Of a stretch of 64,000 bases of DNA, positions 8,481 through 17,891 are shown piece after piece (the stretch's first letter is position 1; the number at the start of each line of letters is the position of its first letter). A program made the position numbers and the translations under genes. The notes beneath the pieces are model-generated. The model was not told where the DNA came from. It made no database searches and worked only from the letters and a program-made list of their open reading frames with translations. The stretch comes from Clostridium akagii DSM 12554 (GTDB taxonomy: Bacteria > Bacillota > Clostridia > Clostridiales > Clostridiaceae): NCBI RefSeq assembly GCF_000686725.1, contig NZ_JMLK01000018.1:1-64000 (forward strand), given 5' to 3'.

Positions 8481-8930
8481 ATGAATCCAAGTGAGTTGAA
8501 ATTTTGTTATATAGATACAAATAGTAATTATTATAAACAAGCAGTTAAGTTGAGATACGAGGTCTTTTATGAGCCTTCTGGCGTAGGATTGGAAGGAGTC
8601 TATGATGCTGTGGAAAATGCGAGTATTCATTTAGTGGCAGTAATGGCTGATAAAGTTGTTGGATATTTAAGGTTAACAGTAAAAGGTGATAGAGGTCAAT
8701 TATCTCAGTTTGTTGTTGATGAAAGTAAAAGAGGACAAATAGCAATATCAAGAGGGTTAGTTGAGAGACTTGTTACAAAAGCTAAGGAACTATCAGTTCA
8801 TGAAATATGGGGAGAAATACGTCTTCATGTTGCAAAAACAGCTAAACTTTATGGATTTGAAGTATCAGATGAGGTCTTTGCTTCTAAGAAAACAGGAATA
8901 CCTCACAGAAGAATAAAAATGATTATTTAA
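8481..8930 (+). CDS. GNAT family N-acyltransferase
   Basis: The 149-residue protein has the GNAT layout: KLRYEVFY near the start, a central strand VVGYLRLTV, then the acyl-CoA pyrophosphate loop region LSQFVVDESKRGQIAISRGLVERLV, and a C-terminal AKLYGFEVS block. It would transfer an acyl group from CoA or from a carrier protein to an amine. The cluster also contains a stand-alone ACP and acyl ligases, so its donor may be an unusual acyl thioester. ATG 8481 follows GTTGGTGATTAA. The next start lies only 17 bases after the stop, fitting a single operon. Confidence 0.7.
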   Translation: MNPSELKFCYIDTNSNYYKQAVKLRYEVFYEPSGVGLEGVYDAVENASIHLVAVMADKVVGYLRLTVKGDRGQLSQFVVDESKRGQIAISRGLVERLVTKAKELSVHEIWGEIRLHVAKTAKLYGFEVSDEVFASKKTGIPHRRIKMII

Positions 8931-8947
8931 TAAAAATAGAGGTGATT

Positions 8948-10330
8948 ATGCTGGAAAAATCCGAATTTAAAGAAAATTTTAAAAAATATAGTAATGAATA
9001 TGAAGAGTTTAAAAAATATAGTAATGAAGAAAAAGATCTTAATAGACAAAAGAAGATAAATGAAATAGTTAGATATGCTGCGCTTAATTCTAAGTTTTAC
9101 AAAAAATTATATAGTAGTATTGATTTGAATGACGATGTGGATCTTGAGAAATTTCCAATAATAAATAAGGATAGTATAAAAGAAAACTTTGAAGATGTTG
9201 TAACATATAATGATATATCAAAAGTACAGTTAAAAGAATATTTCAAGAGTCCATTTGATTTTGAAAAGAGATATTTAGATAAGTATTTAGCTTTTCATAC
9301 TTCCGGATCCACAGGAAATCCAGCCTATATAATATGGGGAGAACGAGAATTTGCAATTACTACAGCAAGTTATTATCTAAAACTTATAGATTTAATTAAA
9401 TCAAAAATTAAGGCTAATAATGATATTAATAAGATTGCATATATTGGCATAATGGATGACTATGTAGGGGGAAATTCATGGGCTTATTCCATGAAGAATC
9501 TTGTGAATTTGAGGATGTTTTCAGTATTTTCCCCAAAAGAAGAACTTTATAAGCAGCTCAATGAATTTAAACCTAATTTGCTTATGACAAAACCAAGTTT
9601 ATTAGGAGAGCTTGCAAGAAAGCAGAGAGATGGAAAGATTAGTTTAAATCTTAAAAAGGTAATCTTTGCTGGAGAGATGATATCTCCAAATGATTCAAGA
9701 GATATAGAAAAATATTTTGGGGTAAAAGCAAGTAATAGTTATTCAACATGTGAAACAGGACCTATTGCATTTCAATTTAATGAATCAATAGAGGAATTAA
9801 GTATATTTGAGGATATGGTTTATGTTGAACTAGTTAATGATAATGGAAAAAGAATAAATGAGTATTATAAAGAAGGAAATATTGTAGTCACAAATTTATA
9901 TAATAAAACAATGCCATTTATAAGGTACAATTTGGCAGATAGAGCCTTTTTTATACCTAATAAAGTTGATGATAGGTTAAACAAAATAAGTTACATTTTG
10001 GGTAGAGGAACATCATTCTTTATATTTAAAGATTTACAAGGAAAAGAAATAAAGGTATCTGAATATCCTTTCTGGAGTTTATATGTTCCAGGTATAACAA
10101 GATATCAAGTAATACAAAAAGAAAGTTCTACATTACAAATTAAAATTCAATGGGAAGAAAATATTAAAGAAGAAGAAAAAGAAAAAGTATTTGGAGCTTT
10201 TAATAAGAAATTATATCGTATATTAGATGGATATAAGGGTTTGAAGGAGAGCCTGCAGATAAAATATGAAACTGTATCAAAAATAAACCCTAATAGTGCA
10301 GGAAAGATACAAGTTACATTTCACCTATAA
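8948..10330 (+). CDS. AMP-forming acyl/aryl ligase (PaaK/CapK-like)
   Basis: The 460-residue protein is of the phenylacetate-CoA-ligase/CapK type of adenylate-forming enzymes. The phosphate-binding loop is HTSGSTGNPAYI (about residues 116-127), and later blocks include ANSYSTCETGP-like SNSYSTCETG and MPFIRYNLADR, which correspond to the A5 and A7 motifs of the family. Such enzymes activate aromatic or other carboxylic acids as acyl-AMP for transfer to CoA or a carrier protein. I chose ATG 8948, three codons inside the longest frame, because AGAGGTG at 8938-8944 is well spaced. The N-terminus holds a repeated KKYSNEYEEF / KKYSNEEKD stretch. A second ligase of a different type lies at 15322. 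Confidence 0.75.
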   Translation: MLEKSEFKENFKKYSNEYEEFKKYSNEEKDLNRQKKINEIVRYAALNSKFYKKLYSSIDLNDDVDLEKFPIINKDSIKENFEDVVTYNDISKVQLKEYFKSPFDFEKRYLDKYLAFHTSGSTGNPAYIIWGEREFAITTASYYLKLIDLIKSKIKANNDINKIAYIGIMDDYVGGNSWAYSMKNLVNLRMFSVFSPKEELYKQLNEFKPNLLMTKPSLLGELARKQRDGKISLNLKKVIFAGEMISPNDSRDIEKYFGVKASNSYSTCETGPIAFQFNESIEELSIFEDMVYVELVNDNGKRINEYYKEGNIVVTNLYNKTMPFIRYNLADRAFFIPNKVDDRLNKISYILGRGTSFFIFKDLQGKEIKVSEYPFWSLYVPGITRYQVIQKESSTLQIKIQWEENIKEEEKEKVFGAFNKKLYRILDGYKGLKESLQIKYETVSKINPNSAGKIQVTFHL

Positions 10331-10384
10331 AAATATTGCAGAAATATTTAAATAAAATATAAGCATCTATTAGGAGGATTAATA

Positions 10385-11224
10385 ATGGAAGTAGAAGAGG
10401 TAGTTGATTTTAATAAAAAACATATGAATAAAGTTACTAATATATTTCAAGCTATCATGGGAGAACATTTTCATTGGGGATATTTTAAGCCAGGAATTTG
10501 TGAATTACATCTAGCACAGTCAAGATTGATTGATGAATTGGTGAAAATATCAAAAATAGATAAAGAAAAAAGCGTACTTGATGTTGGTTGCGGAGTAGGC
10601 GGTACTGTTAAGTATATGTGTAAAAAGTATGGATGTACAGCAATGGGGATTAGTAATAGCAAAGTTGGAATGGATGAAGCAACAAAAGGATTAAATGATG
10701 ACAATCAATTGAAAAATGTTTCTTTTAAGGTGGAAGATGCTTTAGATAACAATCTTCCAGATAATTCTTTTGACGTACTTATTATGATAGAAGCAGCATA
10801 TATGATACCAAATAAAGAAAAGTTGTTTGCAGAGAATTATAGAGTACTTAAAAAAGGCGGTATTATGCTAATTTGTGACAATATGAGTTTGAGGAAAATG
10901 ACTATTAAAGAGATGATAAAGCATAACGAAGGAATCATTGCATTGAAAAAAATATTTGGTCAAGGTCAATATATAACTTTAAATGAATATATAGACATTG
11001 CTAATAAAATTGGATTTTCTAATGTTGAAGTAATTAAATTGGGTGATCAAGTTTATCAAACCATTAATTATGTTATTAATAATATAATTAATAACTATGA
11101 TAACTTAGTATGCGAATTAGGTAAAGAGAATGTTGATAATTTTATGGAAGCTTGGAAAACTACTAAAATATTATGTGACGAGGGAATTTCATCATATGGT
11201 GTTATTAAGGCAATAAAGAAATAA
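10385..11224 (+). CDS. SAM-dependent class I methyltransferase
   Basis: A 279-residue Rossmann methyltransferase. Motif I is VLDVGCGVGGT (residues 64-74), motif II-like acidic and NSFDVLIMIEAAYMIPN follow, and LKKGGIMLICD is the post-II block. The N-terminal FHWGYFKPG resembles small-molecule C-, O- and N-methyltransferases of the tocopherol/sarcosine type. TAGGAGG precedes ATG 10385. In this cluster it is the plausible methyl donor step for the final product, but its acceptor is unknown. Confidence 0.8.
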   Translation: MEVEEVVDFNKKHMNKVTNIFQAIMGEHFHWGYFKPGICELHLAQSRLIDELVKISKIDKEKSVLDVGCGVGGTVKYMCKKYGCTAMGISNSKVGMDEATKGLNDDNQLKNVSFKVEDALDNNLPDNSFDVLIMIEAAYMIPNKEKLFAENYRVLKKGGIMLICDNMSLRKMTIKEMIKHNEGIIALKKIFGQGQYITLNEYIDIANKIGFSNVEVIKLGDQVYQTINYVINNIINNYDNLVCELGKENVDNFMEAWKTTKILCDEGISSYGVIKAIKK

Positions 11225-11247
11225 TGAAATATTGGGGGGAGTGTTAA

Positions 11248-13209
11248 GTGAAAATAAAAGTGAAGATAGCTCAAAAGGCTGCTTGGAATAATGATAATAC
11301 AGGATATGAATCTATACCATTGGCTGCGGGTTATCTAAAAAGCATGGCTTATGACAATCAATATATCAAGTCAAATATTGATATTGATATATGCAATTTT
11401 AATGGATCAGCTGAAACAATATCAATAATTAGAGATATGTTTGCTGAACAGCATGTAGAAATAGCTTGTTTTTCCATGTTTGGATGGAATTATAATCAAT
11501 TTGCAAATGTGGCAGATACATTTAAACAATTAAACCCAAAGGGATGGGTTATTTTCGGAGGTACACATGTAACAAATCAAGCTACTAAAGTATTTAAGAA
11601 GTATCCTGCTGTAGACATAATTATTAATGGCGAAGGAGAATTAACTTTTTGTGAGGTTTTACTAGCATATTTAAATAATAAGTCTATAAGTGAATTGAGC
11701 TATATAAAAGGAATTTCATTTAGAAATGAAGATAGGGAAATAGTAACAACAGAACCAAGAGAAAGAATTAAAAACTTAGATATAATACCTTCACCATTTC
11801 TAACTGGAGCAATTGACCTAACCAATGAAGAGGGAAAGTTTAAATATGATGTTGCACTTATAGAAACCAATAGAGGTTGTCCGTATAAATGCGGATATTG
11901 TTTTTGGGGTGGTGCAACAGGTCAAAAGATTTATAATTTTTCAATTGAACGACTAAGGGCTGAAATAGAGTTATTTGCAAAACTTAAAGTTAATGATATT
12001 TGTTTGTGTGATTCAAATTTTGGGTTAACAGAACACGATGAACAATTTTTCGATATTTTATTAGAGGCACGTGAAAAGTACGGATATCCAAAATGTATTA
12101 TTACATCATGGGCTAAAAATAAGACACAAATATTTTCAAGAATACTAAAAAAAGTGAAAGATAGCAGGTTTATGACATCGTTCTCTATATCGTTGCAATC
12201 ATTGTCTGAAGATGTTTTAAAAAACATGGGGAGAGTTAACATGAAGCGTGATGATTGGAAAAAGGTAGCCAAGGATTTAAGAAAAGATGGACTTGATGTT
12301 TATGGTGAGTTAATATGGGGACTTCCAGGTGAAACTCCGGATTCATTTTTCAAGGGATATGATATTATGTCAGAAGAAGTTACACGTATAGCAGTTTATC
12401 CTCACTTATTAATTCCAAATACAAAGTATTCAATGAATAAAAATCAATATGGAATTGTTGGTTGGAAAGCAGGTAAAGATGACTTTGAATATGTACTTAA
12501 GCATAATACAATGACTTTCGAAGAAAATTGTAAAATGCATAGATTTATATTTTGGGCTAGGCTTCTTGCTGAATATTCTTTACTTAGACATATATGGATA
12601 CCAATCAGAAAAATTGCTAATATAACACAATCTCAAGTTTTATTGAATTTTGATAATTGGATAGATCAACAATCTGATGATACATGTAAGATGTTAAGAG
12701 AATATCGTGATGAAGTAGTTAAAAGTTTGGATGCTTATCGAATAGAAGATGAACTTAATTATTTTTTTAAAACTAAAAAGGTAAAAGAGATAGTTAATAA
12801 GTGGTGGAATGAAGAGATAATAAAAAAGGTACCTAATAAATATAAGGACTTCTTTAAGGAATTAATGATATATGATTTGTTGACTATGCCTATATATGGA
12901 ACAGGAACTATGAAAATTAGTGATAAAAGTGACATACAGTATTTAGATGGTTATCCTTTAAAAAAAGTAGGAAATGATAATTACTATATGCTACAAGATG
13001 TTAAGTTTGAATATGATATACCTGAATTAGAGAAAGAAATTAATTTTGGAGAAATCCCTGAAAAAATAGAGAAGAATATATATACAACTACATTATATTA
13101 TAAAGTTGGTTTTTCTGATTATATTGCTAATCATGAATTTTATAATCAATTTGTAGGGATGTTTGAGAATAATATTAAGGAACATAGTAAGGAATTAGCA
13201 TTAGTTTAA
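11248..13209 (+). CDS. B12-binding-domain radical SAM protein
   Basis: The 653-residue protein combines an N-terminal cobalamin-binding-like Rossmann domain (about 1-140, with FGGTHVT and INGEGE) and a radical-SAM core with CPYKCGYCFWGG (Cys211, Cys215, Cys218). This is class B or BchE-like architecture. The classical DxHxxG cobalamin motif is not evident, so base-off binding would differ or B12 may not be bound. Members methylate unactivated carbons, rearrange rings or oxidise substrates under anaerobic conditions. A long C-terminal region (about 450-653) is not recognised and may recruit substrate. The start is GTG 11248 behind GGGGGGAGTG. A cobalamin riboswitch-linked Co transporter elsewhere in the window shows that the cell manages B12. 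Confidence 0.75.
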   Translation: MKIKVKIAQKAAWNNDNTGYESIPLAAGYLKSMAYDNQYIKSNIDIDICNFNGSAETISIIRDMFAEQHVEIACFSMFGWNYNQFANVADTFKQLNPKGWVIFGGTHVTNQATKVFKKYPAVDIIINGEGELTFCEVLLAYLNNKSISELSYIKGISFRNEDREIVTTEPRERIKNLDIIPSPFLTGAIDLTNEEGKFKYDVALIETNRGCPYKCGYCFWGGATGQKIYNFSIERLRAEIELFAKLKVNDICLCDSNFGLTEHDEQFFDILLEAREKYGYPKCIITSWAKNKTQIFSRILKKVKDSRFMTSFSISLQSLSEDVLKNMGRVNMKRDDWKKVAKDLRKDGLDVYGELIWGLPGETPDSFFKGYDIMSEEVTRIAVYPHLLIPNTKYSMNKNQYGIVGWKAGKDDFEYVLKHNTMTFEENCKMHRFIFWARLLAEYSLLRHIWIPIRKIANITQSQVLLNFDNWIDQQSDDTCKMLREYRDEVVKSLDAYRIEDELNYFFKTKKVKEIVNKWWNEEIIKKVPNKYKDFFKELMIYDLLTMPIYGTGTMKISDKSDIQYLDGYPLKKVGNDNYYMLQDVKFEYDIPELEKEINFGEIPEKIEKNIYTTTLYYKVGFSDYIANHEFYNQFVGMFENNIKEHSKELALV

Positions 13210-13264
13210 TGAGTAAACTTGCAATTGCATGATTGAATGTTTCTTGAAAGGATGTAAAAGTTTT

Positions 13265-13528
13265 ATGGATGACTTAATAGTAAATAAAGTTATGAAGATA
13301 ATGAAAAAATTTTCAAAAGATACAGAAGATAATATTCTAATAAATCTGGACACCGATTTGGTAAACGAACTTAGATTTGATTCTATAATGACAATAAAGA
13401 TGATGATAGAGTTAAATGAAGAATTTAATATTAATTTAGCAGAAATAAGTGATGATTTAAATTTTAGTGACATTAAAAAGGTGTCAGATGTAGTTTCACT
13501 TATTGAAAAGTGCATAAAAAACGAATAA
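13265..13528 (+). CDS. Acyl carrier protein
   Basis: A small acidic helical protein of 87 residues with the phosphopantetheine attachment motif RFDSIMT (Ser40), where the usual DSL is DSI, and the ACP fold pattern around it. I start at ATG 13265 because AAAGGATG lies before it; the frame could begin at 13229, adding 12 residues without a ribosome binding site. A free-standing ACP next to a KASIII-like protein, a VOC protein and two ligases indicates that intermediates are carried as thioesters. It is unlikely to be the fatty-acid ACP, which has DSL and is found in the fab operon. Confidence 0.8.
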   Translation: MDDLIVNKVMKIMKKFSKDTEDNILINLDTDLVNELRFDSIMTIKMMIELNEEFNINLAEISDDLNFSDIKKVSDVVSLIEKCIKNE

Positions 13529-13568
13529 TTTATACTATAAATTTAATTATATAATGAGGTGATATTTG

Positions 13569-13913
13569 ATGAAAGAATTCCCAAAGTTTATGAAAAGTCA
13601 GAAAAATCGTATTGATAGTTCACAGCAAAATACTAAAGATATTGATGGATATTACTATACAGGAGAAGATGGAAGCCAGATGGCGTTTTGGACATGTTAT
13701 GAAAATAGAATTTCCAAAGAGCATCAACATGAATTTGATGAATACATGATTTGTGTTTCTGGAGAGTATATCGTAACAATGAATGGCAAAGAGTATGTCC
13801 TTCATCCAGGAAATGAATTATTCATTCCTAAGGGTGTACTACAAGGTGGAAGTTGTAAAGCAGGAACTAGAACAATACATGCATTTGGTGGAACAAGAAT
13901 AAAAAAATTATAG
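13569..13913 (+). CDS. Single-domain cupin protein
   Basis: A 114-residue cupin. Motif 1 is EHQHEFDEYMI with metal-ligand candidates His52, His54 and Glu58; motif 2 is LHPGNELFIPKGV with a later His104. Small cupins act as isomerases, dioxygenases, lyases or metabolite sensors. In an anaerobe an isomerase or lyase is more likely than an oxygenase. GAGGTG precedes ATG 13569. A second cupin domain is fused to the prephenate-dehydratase-like protein at 19070, so the pathway uses this fold twice. Confidence 0.75.
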   Translation: MKEFPKFMKSQKNRIDSSQQNTKDIDGYYYTGEDGSQMAFWTCYENRISKEHQHEFDEYMICVSGEYIVTMNGKEYVLHPGNELFIPKGVLQGGSCKAGTRTIHAFGGTRIKKL

Positions 13914-13966
13914 TAATGTATAAACATTTTACTATAATTTCTTTAGTTATTTAAAGAGGTGTGTAT

Positions 13967-14884
13967 ATGGCATATATAAATTATTTAAATTACTATATTT
14001 CAAGTAATATGGAGAAGTCAACAAAAATACTAAAAGAATATGGTTTTAGTGATGAAGAGGCAAAAAAATTTAATAAGAAAACAGGATTAAAAAACATTTC
14101 TATAATTAAATCAAAAAGTGAATTTGATATATATAATGAATTATTAAGTGACTTTTTTATACTGCCAGAAGTTGAAACAAAAGATATTACAAATATTATG
14201 TATATAAATATGTTAGGTTTTGAAAACAAAGAATGTCTACCATATGCCATACAAAAGAAATATAAGATGGACAAGGCAACAGTAATTTTATTAAATGAAA
14301 AATGTGGAGCAACTGTACAAGCTCTTGAGCTTACAGATGCTTTAATTGAAAAAGATGCTTCTAAAAAAGTTTTGATATTATCCACTGTAATTAGTGAAAA
14401 AGATAGATTTATAGATACAACAATACTTGGAGATGCAGTAGGAATTATGTATATTTCGGCTAAGAGTAGGGGAATGAAGATTTCTGATACGATTAGTTTT
14501 ACTGATGGACAATATAGTTTAGACATGTATGAAAATAAAAAATTTAATCTACAAGTTTATAATGTAATATTAAAAGGATCGTCTATCATTAATAATATTT
14601 TATTGAAAAATAATTTAAAAATGTATGATATAGAACTAATTATTCCCCTAAATATTAGCTATGCATCTATGGATTTATACAGCAGCTTGTTGAAAGTTAA
14701 CCTAAATAAATTCTATATGGATAATATCCCCAAGGGCGGCCATTTAGGTGATGTTGACACAATTAGAAATCTAACTGATGTTATTAGAAATTACAATTTG
14801 CAAAAGGGTGATAAAGTAATAATTTATTCTTTAGGATACAAGTTGTACGATATAACTTATTACGCAATGTTATTAGAAATATAA
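13967..14884 (+). CDS. KASIII-like (thiolase-fold) protein with altered active site
   Basis: The 305-residue protein shows the layout of 3-oxoacyl-ACP synthase III: the nucleophile region NEKCGATVQALEL (Cys113), the GDAVGIMYIS strand, and the C-terminal GGHLGDVDTIRNL block. The histidine of the usual PHQAN motif appears to be replaced (IIPLNISYAS, Leu228), and the Asn of the usual GN motif is His259. With Cys retained but the triad changed, it may make a C-C, C-O or C-N bond by acyl transfer and not decarboxylative condensation. It is shorter than normal FabH (about 320). ATG 13967 follows AAAGAGGTG. ACP and VOC genes are neighbours. Confidence 0.65.
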   Translation: MAYINYLNYYISSNMEKSTKILKEYGFSDEEAKKFNKKTGLKNISIIKSKSEFDIYNELLSDFFILPEVETKDITNIMYINMLGFENKECLPYAIQKKYKMDKATVILLNEKCGATVQALELTDALIEKDASKKVLILSTVISEKDRFIDTTILGDAVGIMYISAKSRGMKISDTISFTDGQYSLDMYENKKFNLQVYNVILKGSSIINNILLKNNLKMYDIELIIPLNISYASMDLYSSLLKVNLNKFYMDNIPKGGHLGDVDTIRNLTDVIRNYNLQKGDKVIIYSLGYKLYDITYYAMLLEI

Positions 14885-14906
14885 AAAAGTTAAAGTAGGA
14901 ATAAAG

Positions 14907-15320
14907 ATGAAATTTAAATTACATCATATTGCATATGCAACAAAATCAACAGATAAATCCATTGAATCTTTTAAAAATATATATTGTAATATCATTACAT
15001 ATAAGAAGTTAGAAAAAAGTCAGAATGTTTATTACACATATTTAGGTAGTGAAGTTGATCAGCAAATGATTGAATTAGTTGAGCCTTACGGTGAAAGCAC
15101 ACCAATTGATAATATTTTAAAAAATTCTGATTGTGTACTGTATCATATATGTTATGAAGTTGATGATTTAAAAGAAGCAAAGGAATACCTTACAAAAAGA
15201 GGCTTTTTTATGGTCACAAAGCCTTTTGAACCTGAATATGAAAAGGGAACATTAGTATGTCATTTCTTTAATCCTTATAGTGGAGTAACAGAGATTTTGT
15301 GTAAGGGAGGTAGCTGTTAA
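14907..15320 (+). CDS. VOC superfamily (methylmalonyl-CoA epimerase/glyoxalase-like) protein
   Basis: The 137-residue protein has two beta-alpha-beta-beta-beta halves. Likely metal ligands are His7 (LHHIAYAT), Glu in QQMIELVEP, His in VLYHICYEV and Glu in GVTEIL, the order found in methylmalonyl-CoA epimerase and glyoxalase I. It probably epimerises, isomerises or otherwise acts on an acyl thioester. It lies 22 bases after the KASIII-like gene and 1 base before the next ligase, so coupled translation is likely. Confidence 0.75.
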   Translation: MKFKLHHIAYATKSTDKSIESFKNIYCNIITYKKLEKSQNVYYTYLGSEVDQQMIELVEPYGESTPIDNILKNSDCVLYHICYEVDDLKEAKEYLTKRGFFMVTKPFEPEYEKGTLVCHFFNPYSGVTEILCKGGSC

Positions 15321-15321
15321 T

Positions 15322-16902
15322 ATGAAAGATTTAATACAAAAATTAAGAGATAATGAAGTTAATACTATAGAATATGTAGAAAATAAAAAGAAACGTAAAA
15401 AGACATATAGAGAAATGTATAATGATACTATGAACGTATATAAACACTTAGAAAAAATAGGATTAAAAATAGGACAAAAAATAGGCTTATTATGTAAGAA
15501 TAGATATGAATTTATAATATTAGATTTAGCTTGTTTATATGGAGGCTATATTTTTGTACCACTTAACTATGAAATATTTAAGAATAAGATTGAAAGAGCT
15601 AAAACTATATTTGATTTATCATTTTTAGTGGCAGATGAAGAAATAAATATTCAAAATGATTATATTATAAATATTAAAGAAATAACAAAATCATTTAATA
15701 AAATTCCAGCTAAAGAATTGAATAATCTAGATACTCAATGTGCTTTTGACGATAATGATGATTATACAGTTATTCTAACATCAGGTTCAACAGGAGAACC
15801 TAAAGGAATGTATGTAAAATTGAAGTCACCTAGTCATTTTATAAAGACATGTATAAGTAAGTTCAACTTTGAACAAGATGATAAAGTAATAATATTCCTT
15901 CCTTTAACACAATTCTCTTCAAGATGTTATTACTATAGTGCAATCTTATTAGGAATTAATATGTGTTTGAGCATTCCTACAACAGTAATGTTTGATTTAC
16001 AGTATTATAAACCTACAGTATTACAAGGAGTTCCATACTTTTTTGAAAGTTTATATGAAACATTTTACTCAAAAATTAAAAATGATGAGCAGAGTTATAA
16101 ACTATATAAGGATTTCATAAATAATAAGAATATTATACCTAAACATGTACTCAGAGAAACACAGAAAAAGTTATTTAAGGGTATATATGATTTCTGGGGT
16201 GGACGAATGAAGTATTTAATTACTGGTTCAGCACCAATAAGAAAAGAAGTACTAGAATTTTTTAATGATATAGGAATTATATTATACGAAGTATACGGAT
16301 TAGTTGAAACTGGACTTATAACAATGAATTACCCTGGATACGAAAAAATAGGCAGTGTAGGAAAAGTACTAGATGATGTAGAACTTATTTTGGATAAAGA
16401 CAACAATATTTATATAAGAAGTGATTATGCGTGGGCAAGAAGTTATATAAATACTGATGATAAGACAAATAAAGAGATGTTTAGAGAAGATGGAACTTTA
16501 GCGACGGGAGATACAGGACATATAGATAAAGATGGCTTTTTATATTTAGATGGAAGGTCAAAAGATATTATAGTTTTATCTAATGGCAAAAAAGTATCGC
16601 CAGTATCACTTGAATCAAAAATCAATAAAATTGATTTAGTAAAACAATCTGTTGTATATGGAGATAATCATCAGTATATTATTGCAGTTATAGTGAAAAA
16701 CGATGAAAAAACAAGTCGTGCAGAAATAAAGGAAGAGCTAAATAAATTGAATGTTTCTTTAAATAAGGATGCAGAAGTACATGATTTCATTATAGTAAAT
16801 GAGCCCTTTTCTCGTGAGAATAACCAGATAACACCGAATATGAAATTAAATAGAAAAAAAATTATAGCCACATATAAAATAGAACTTGAAAATCTTTATT
16901 AA
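15322..16902 (+). CDS. AMP-dependent acyl-CoA synthetase / ligase
   Basis: A full-length ANL-family ligase of 526 residues. The P-loop-like motif is ILTSGSTGEPKGM (about residues 151-163). YEVYGLVETG corresponds to A5, and LATGDTGHIDKDGFLYLDGRSKDII to A7 and A8. The C-terminal domain keeps the catalytic-lysine region KLNRKKI. It would activate a carboxylic acid to acyl-AMP and load it on CoA or the cluster ACP. AAGGGAGG precedes ATG 15322, one base after the VOC stop. It is distinct from the PaaK-like ligase at 8948, so two acids or two stages are activated. Confidence 0.85.
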   Translation: MKDLIQKLRDNEVNTIEYVENKKKRKKTYREMYNDTMNVYKHLEKIGLKIGQKIGLLCKNRYEFIILDLACLYGGYIFVPLNYEIFKNKIERAKTIFDLSFLVADEEINIQNDYIINIKEITKSFNKIPAKELNNLDTQCAFDDNDDYTVILTSGSTGEPKGMYVKLKSPSHFIKTCISKFNFEQDDKVIIFLPLTQFSSRCYYYSAILLGINMCLSIPTTVMFDLQYYKPTVLQGVPYFFESLYETFYSKIKNDEQSYKLYKDFINNKNIIPKHVLRETQKKLFKGIYDFWGGRMKYLITGSAPIRKEVLEFFNDIGIILYEVYGLVETGLITMNYPGYEKIGSVGKVLDDVELILDKDNNIYIRSDYAWARSYINTDDKTNKEMFREDGTLATGDTGHIDKDGFLYLDGRSKDIIVLSNGKKVSPVSLESKINKIDLVKQSVVYGDNHQYIIAVIVKNDEKTSRAEIKEELNKLNVSLNKDAEVHDFIIVNEPFSRENNQITPNMKLNRKKIIATYKIELENLY

Positions 16903-16915
16903 AGGAGATAATTAA

Positions 16916-17824
16916 ATGATAGATGTGCACTGTCATATGGCAAATATAAAAGTATTTTCTAAATATTTTATAAATGGGATAATTAAAGATTTAAATGACT
17001 CAATAAGTATAGGTAATGATAGTAATGTAAGTGATTTTGTAAAAATTATGTCCATGAATGTGTTATCAGATAATGAAGGGAAAAAAATAATAAAACAAAT
17101 GGATGATGCAGGAATAGATAAATCTGTTTTATTGATAATAGATTTATTTTATAACTCTGCTGAATGTGATGGAGGAGAAAAAATAAAGCAGGTGCATGAA
17201 TATTATTTATCCCTATTAAAAAAGTATCCAGATAGATTTATTGTTTTTGCTGGAATAGATCCAAGAAGAGGTAAAAGTGGAGTGGATTTATTTGAGAAAG
17301 ATATAAAAGAATATAATTTTAAGGGATTAAAACTATATCCCCCATGTGGATTTGAAATTAATGATAAAAGTTTAGATCCATATTATGAATTATGTGATTA
17401 TTATCACCTTCCTGTTTTAATACATACTGGTCCATCGTTAAAAGATATGTATTTATCAACTAAGTATCCTTATACATTAATTGAAGTAGCTAAAAAGTAT
17501 AAAAATGTTAACTTTATTTTAGCGCATGCAGGTATTTTGTATTATGAAGAAGGATTAAAATTAATACAAAATTATAAAAATATATATTTGGATATATCCG
17601 GGTTTGAGAGGGTGTCTAAGAATAAAACTGAATTTCAAGAAAAAATGAAAAGCTTATTTAAGTATGCTCCAGATAAAGTACTGTTTGGTACTGATTGGCC
17701 TTTATATAGTTTCAATGTTACTCAAAAGACATGGGTGAATTATGTTAAGGAAAATTCAGGCTTAAGTGACAAGAAACTAGAAAAATTATTTGATACAAAT
17801 GCTAGAAAAATTATCGATATTTAA
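16916..17824 (+). CDS. Amidohydrolase-2 family metal-dependent hydrolase/decarboxylase
   Basis: A 302-residue TIM-barrel enzyme: IDVHCHM (metal ligands His5 and His7), GLKLYPP, PVLIHTGPS, NFILAHAG and KVLFGTDWP supply the expected metal His and Asp residues in order. This is the ACMSD / gamma-resorcylate decarboxylase branch (amidohydrolase_2), whose members are often non-oxidative decarboxylases or C-C and C-N hydrolases. AAAGGAG precedes ATG 16916, 13 bases after the ligase. A decarboxylase acting on a ring or acyl carboxylate would fit a cluster with a prephenate-type protein, but this is inference. Confidence 0.75.
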   Translation: MIDVHCHMANIKVFSKYFINGIIKDLNDSISIGNDSNVSDFVKIMSMNVLSDNEGKKIIKQMDDAGIDKSVLLIIDLFYNSAECDGGEKIKQVHEYYLSLLKKYPDRFIVFAGIDPRRGKSGVDLFEKDIKEYNFKGLKLYPPCGFEINDKSLDPYYELCDYYHLPVLIHTGPSLKDMYLSTKYPYTLIEVAKKYKNVNFILAHAGILYYEEGLKLIQNYKNIYLDISGFERVSKNKTEFQEKMKSLFKYAPDKVLFGTDWPLYSFNVTQKTWVNYVKENSGLSDKKLEKLFDTNARKIIDI

Positions 17825-17891
17825 GATGTTTTTTAATACGCACTGACTAATAATTGAAAAAATGCAGAATAACGCAAAAGGGGGTGTGGGC

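Noticed and set aside
13201-13515. 104-residue reverse-strand frame
   Set aside because: Antisense to the ACP gene, which has a clear phosphopantetheine motif on the + strand.
13993-14526. 177-residue frame on the reverse strand
   Set aside because: It lies antisense within the KASIII-like gene, has low-complexity hydrophobic translation and no ribosome binding site.
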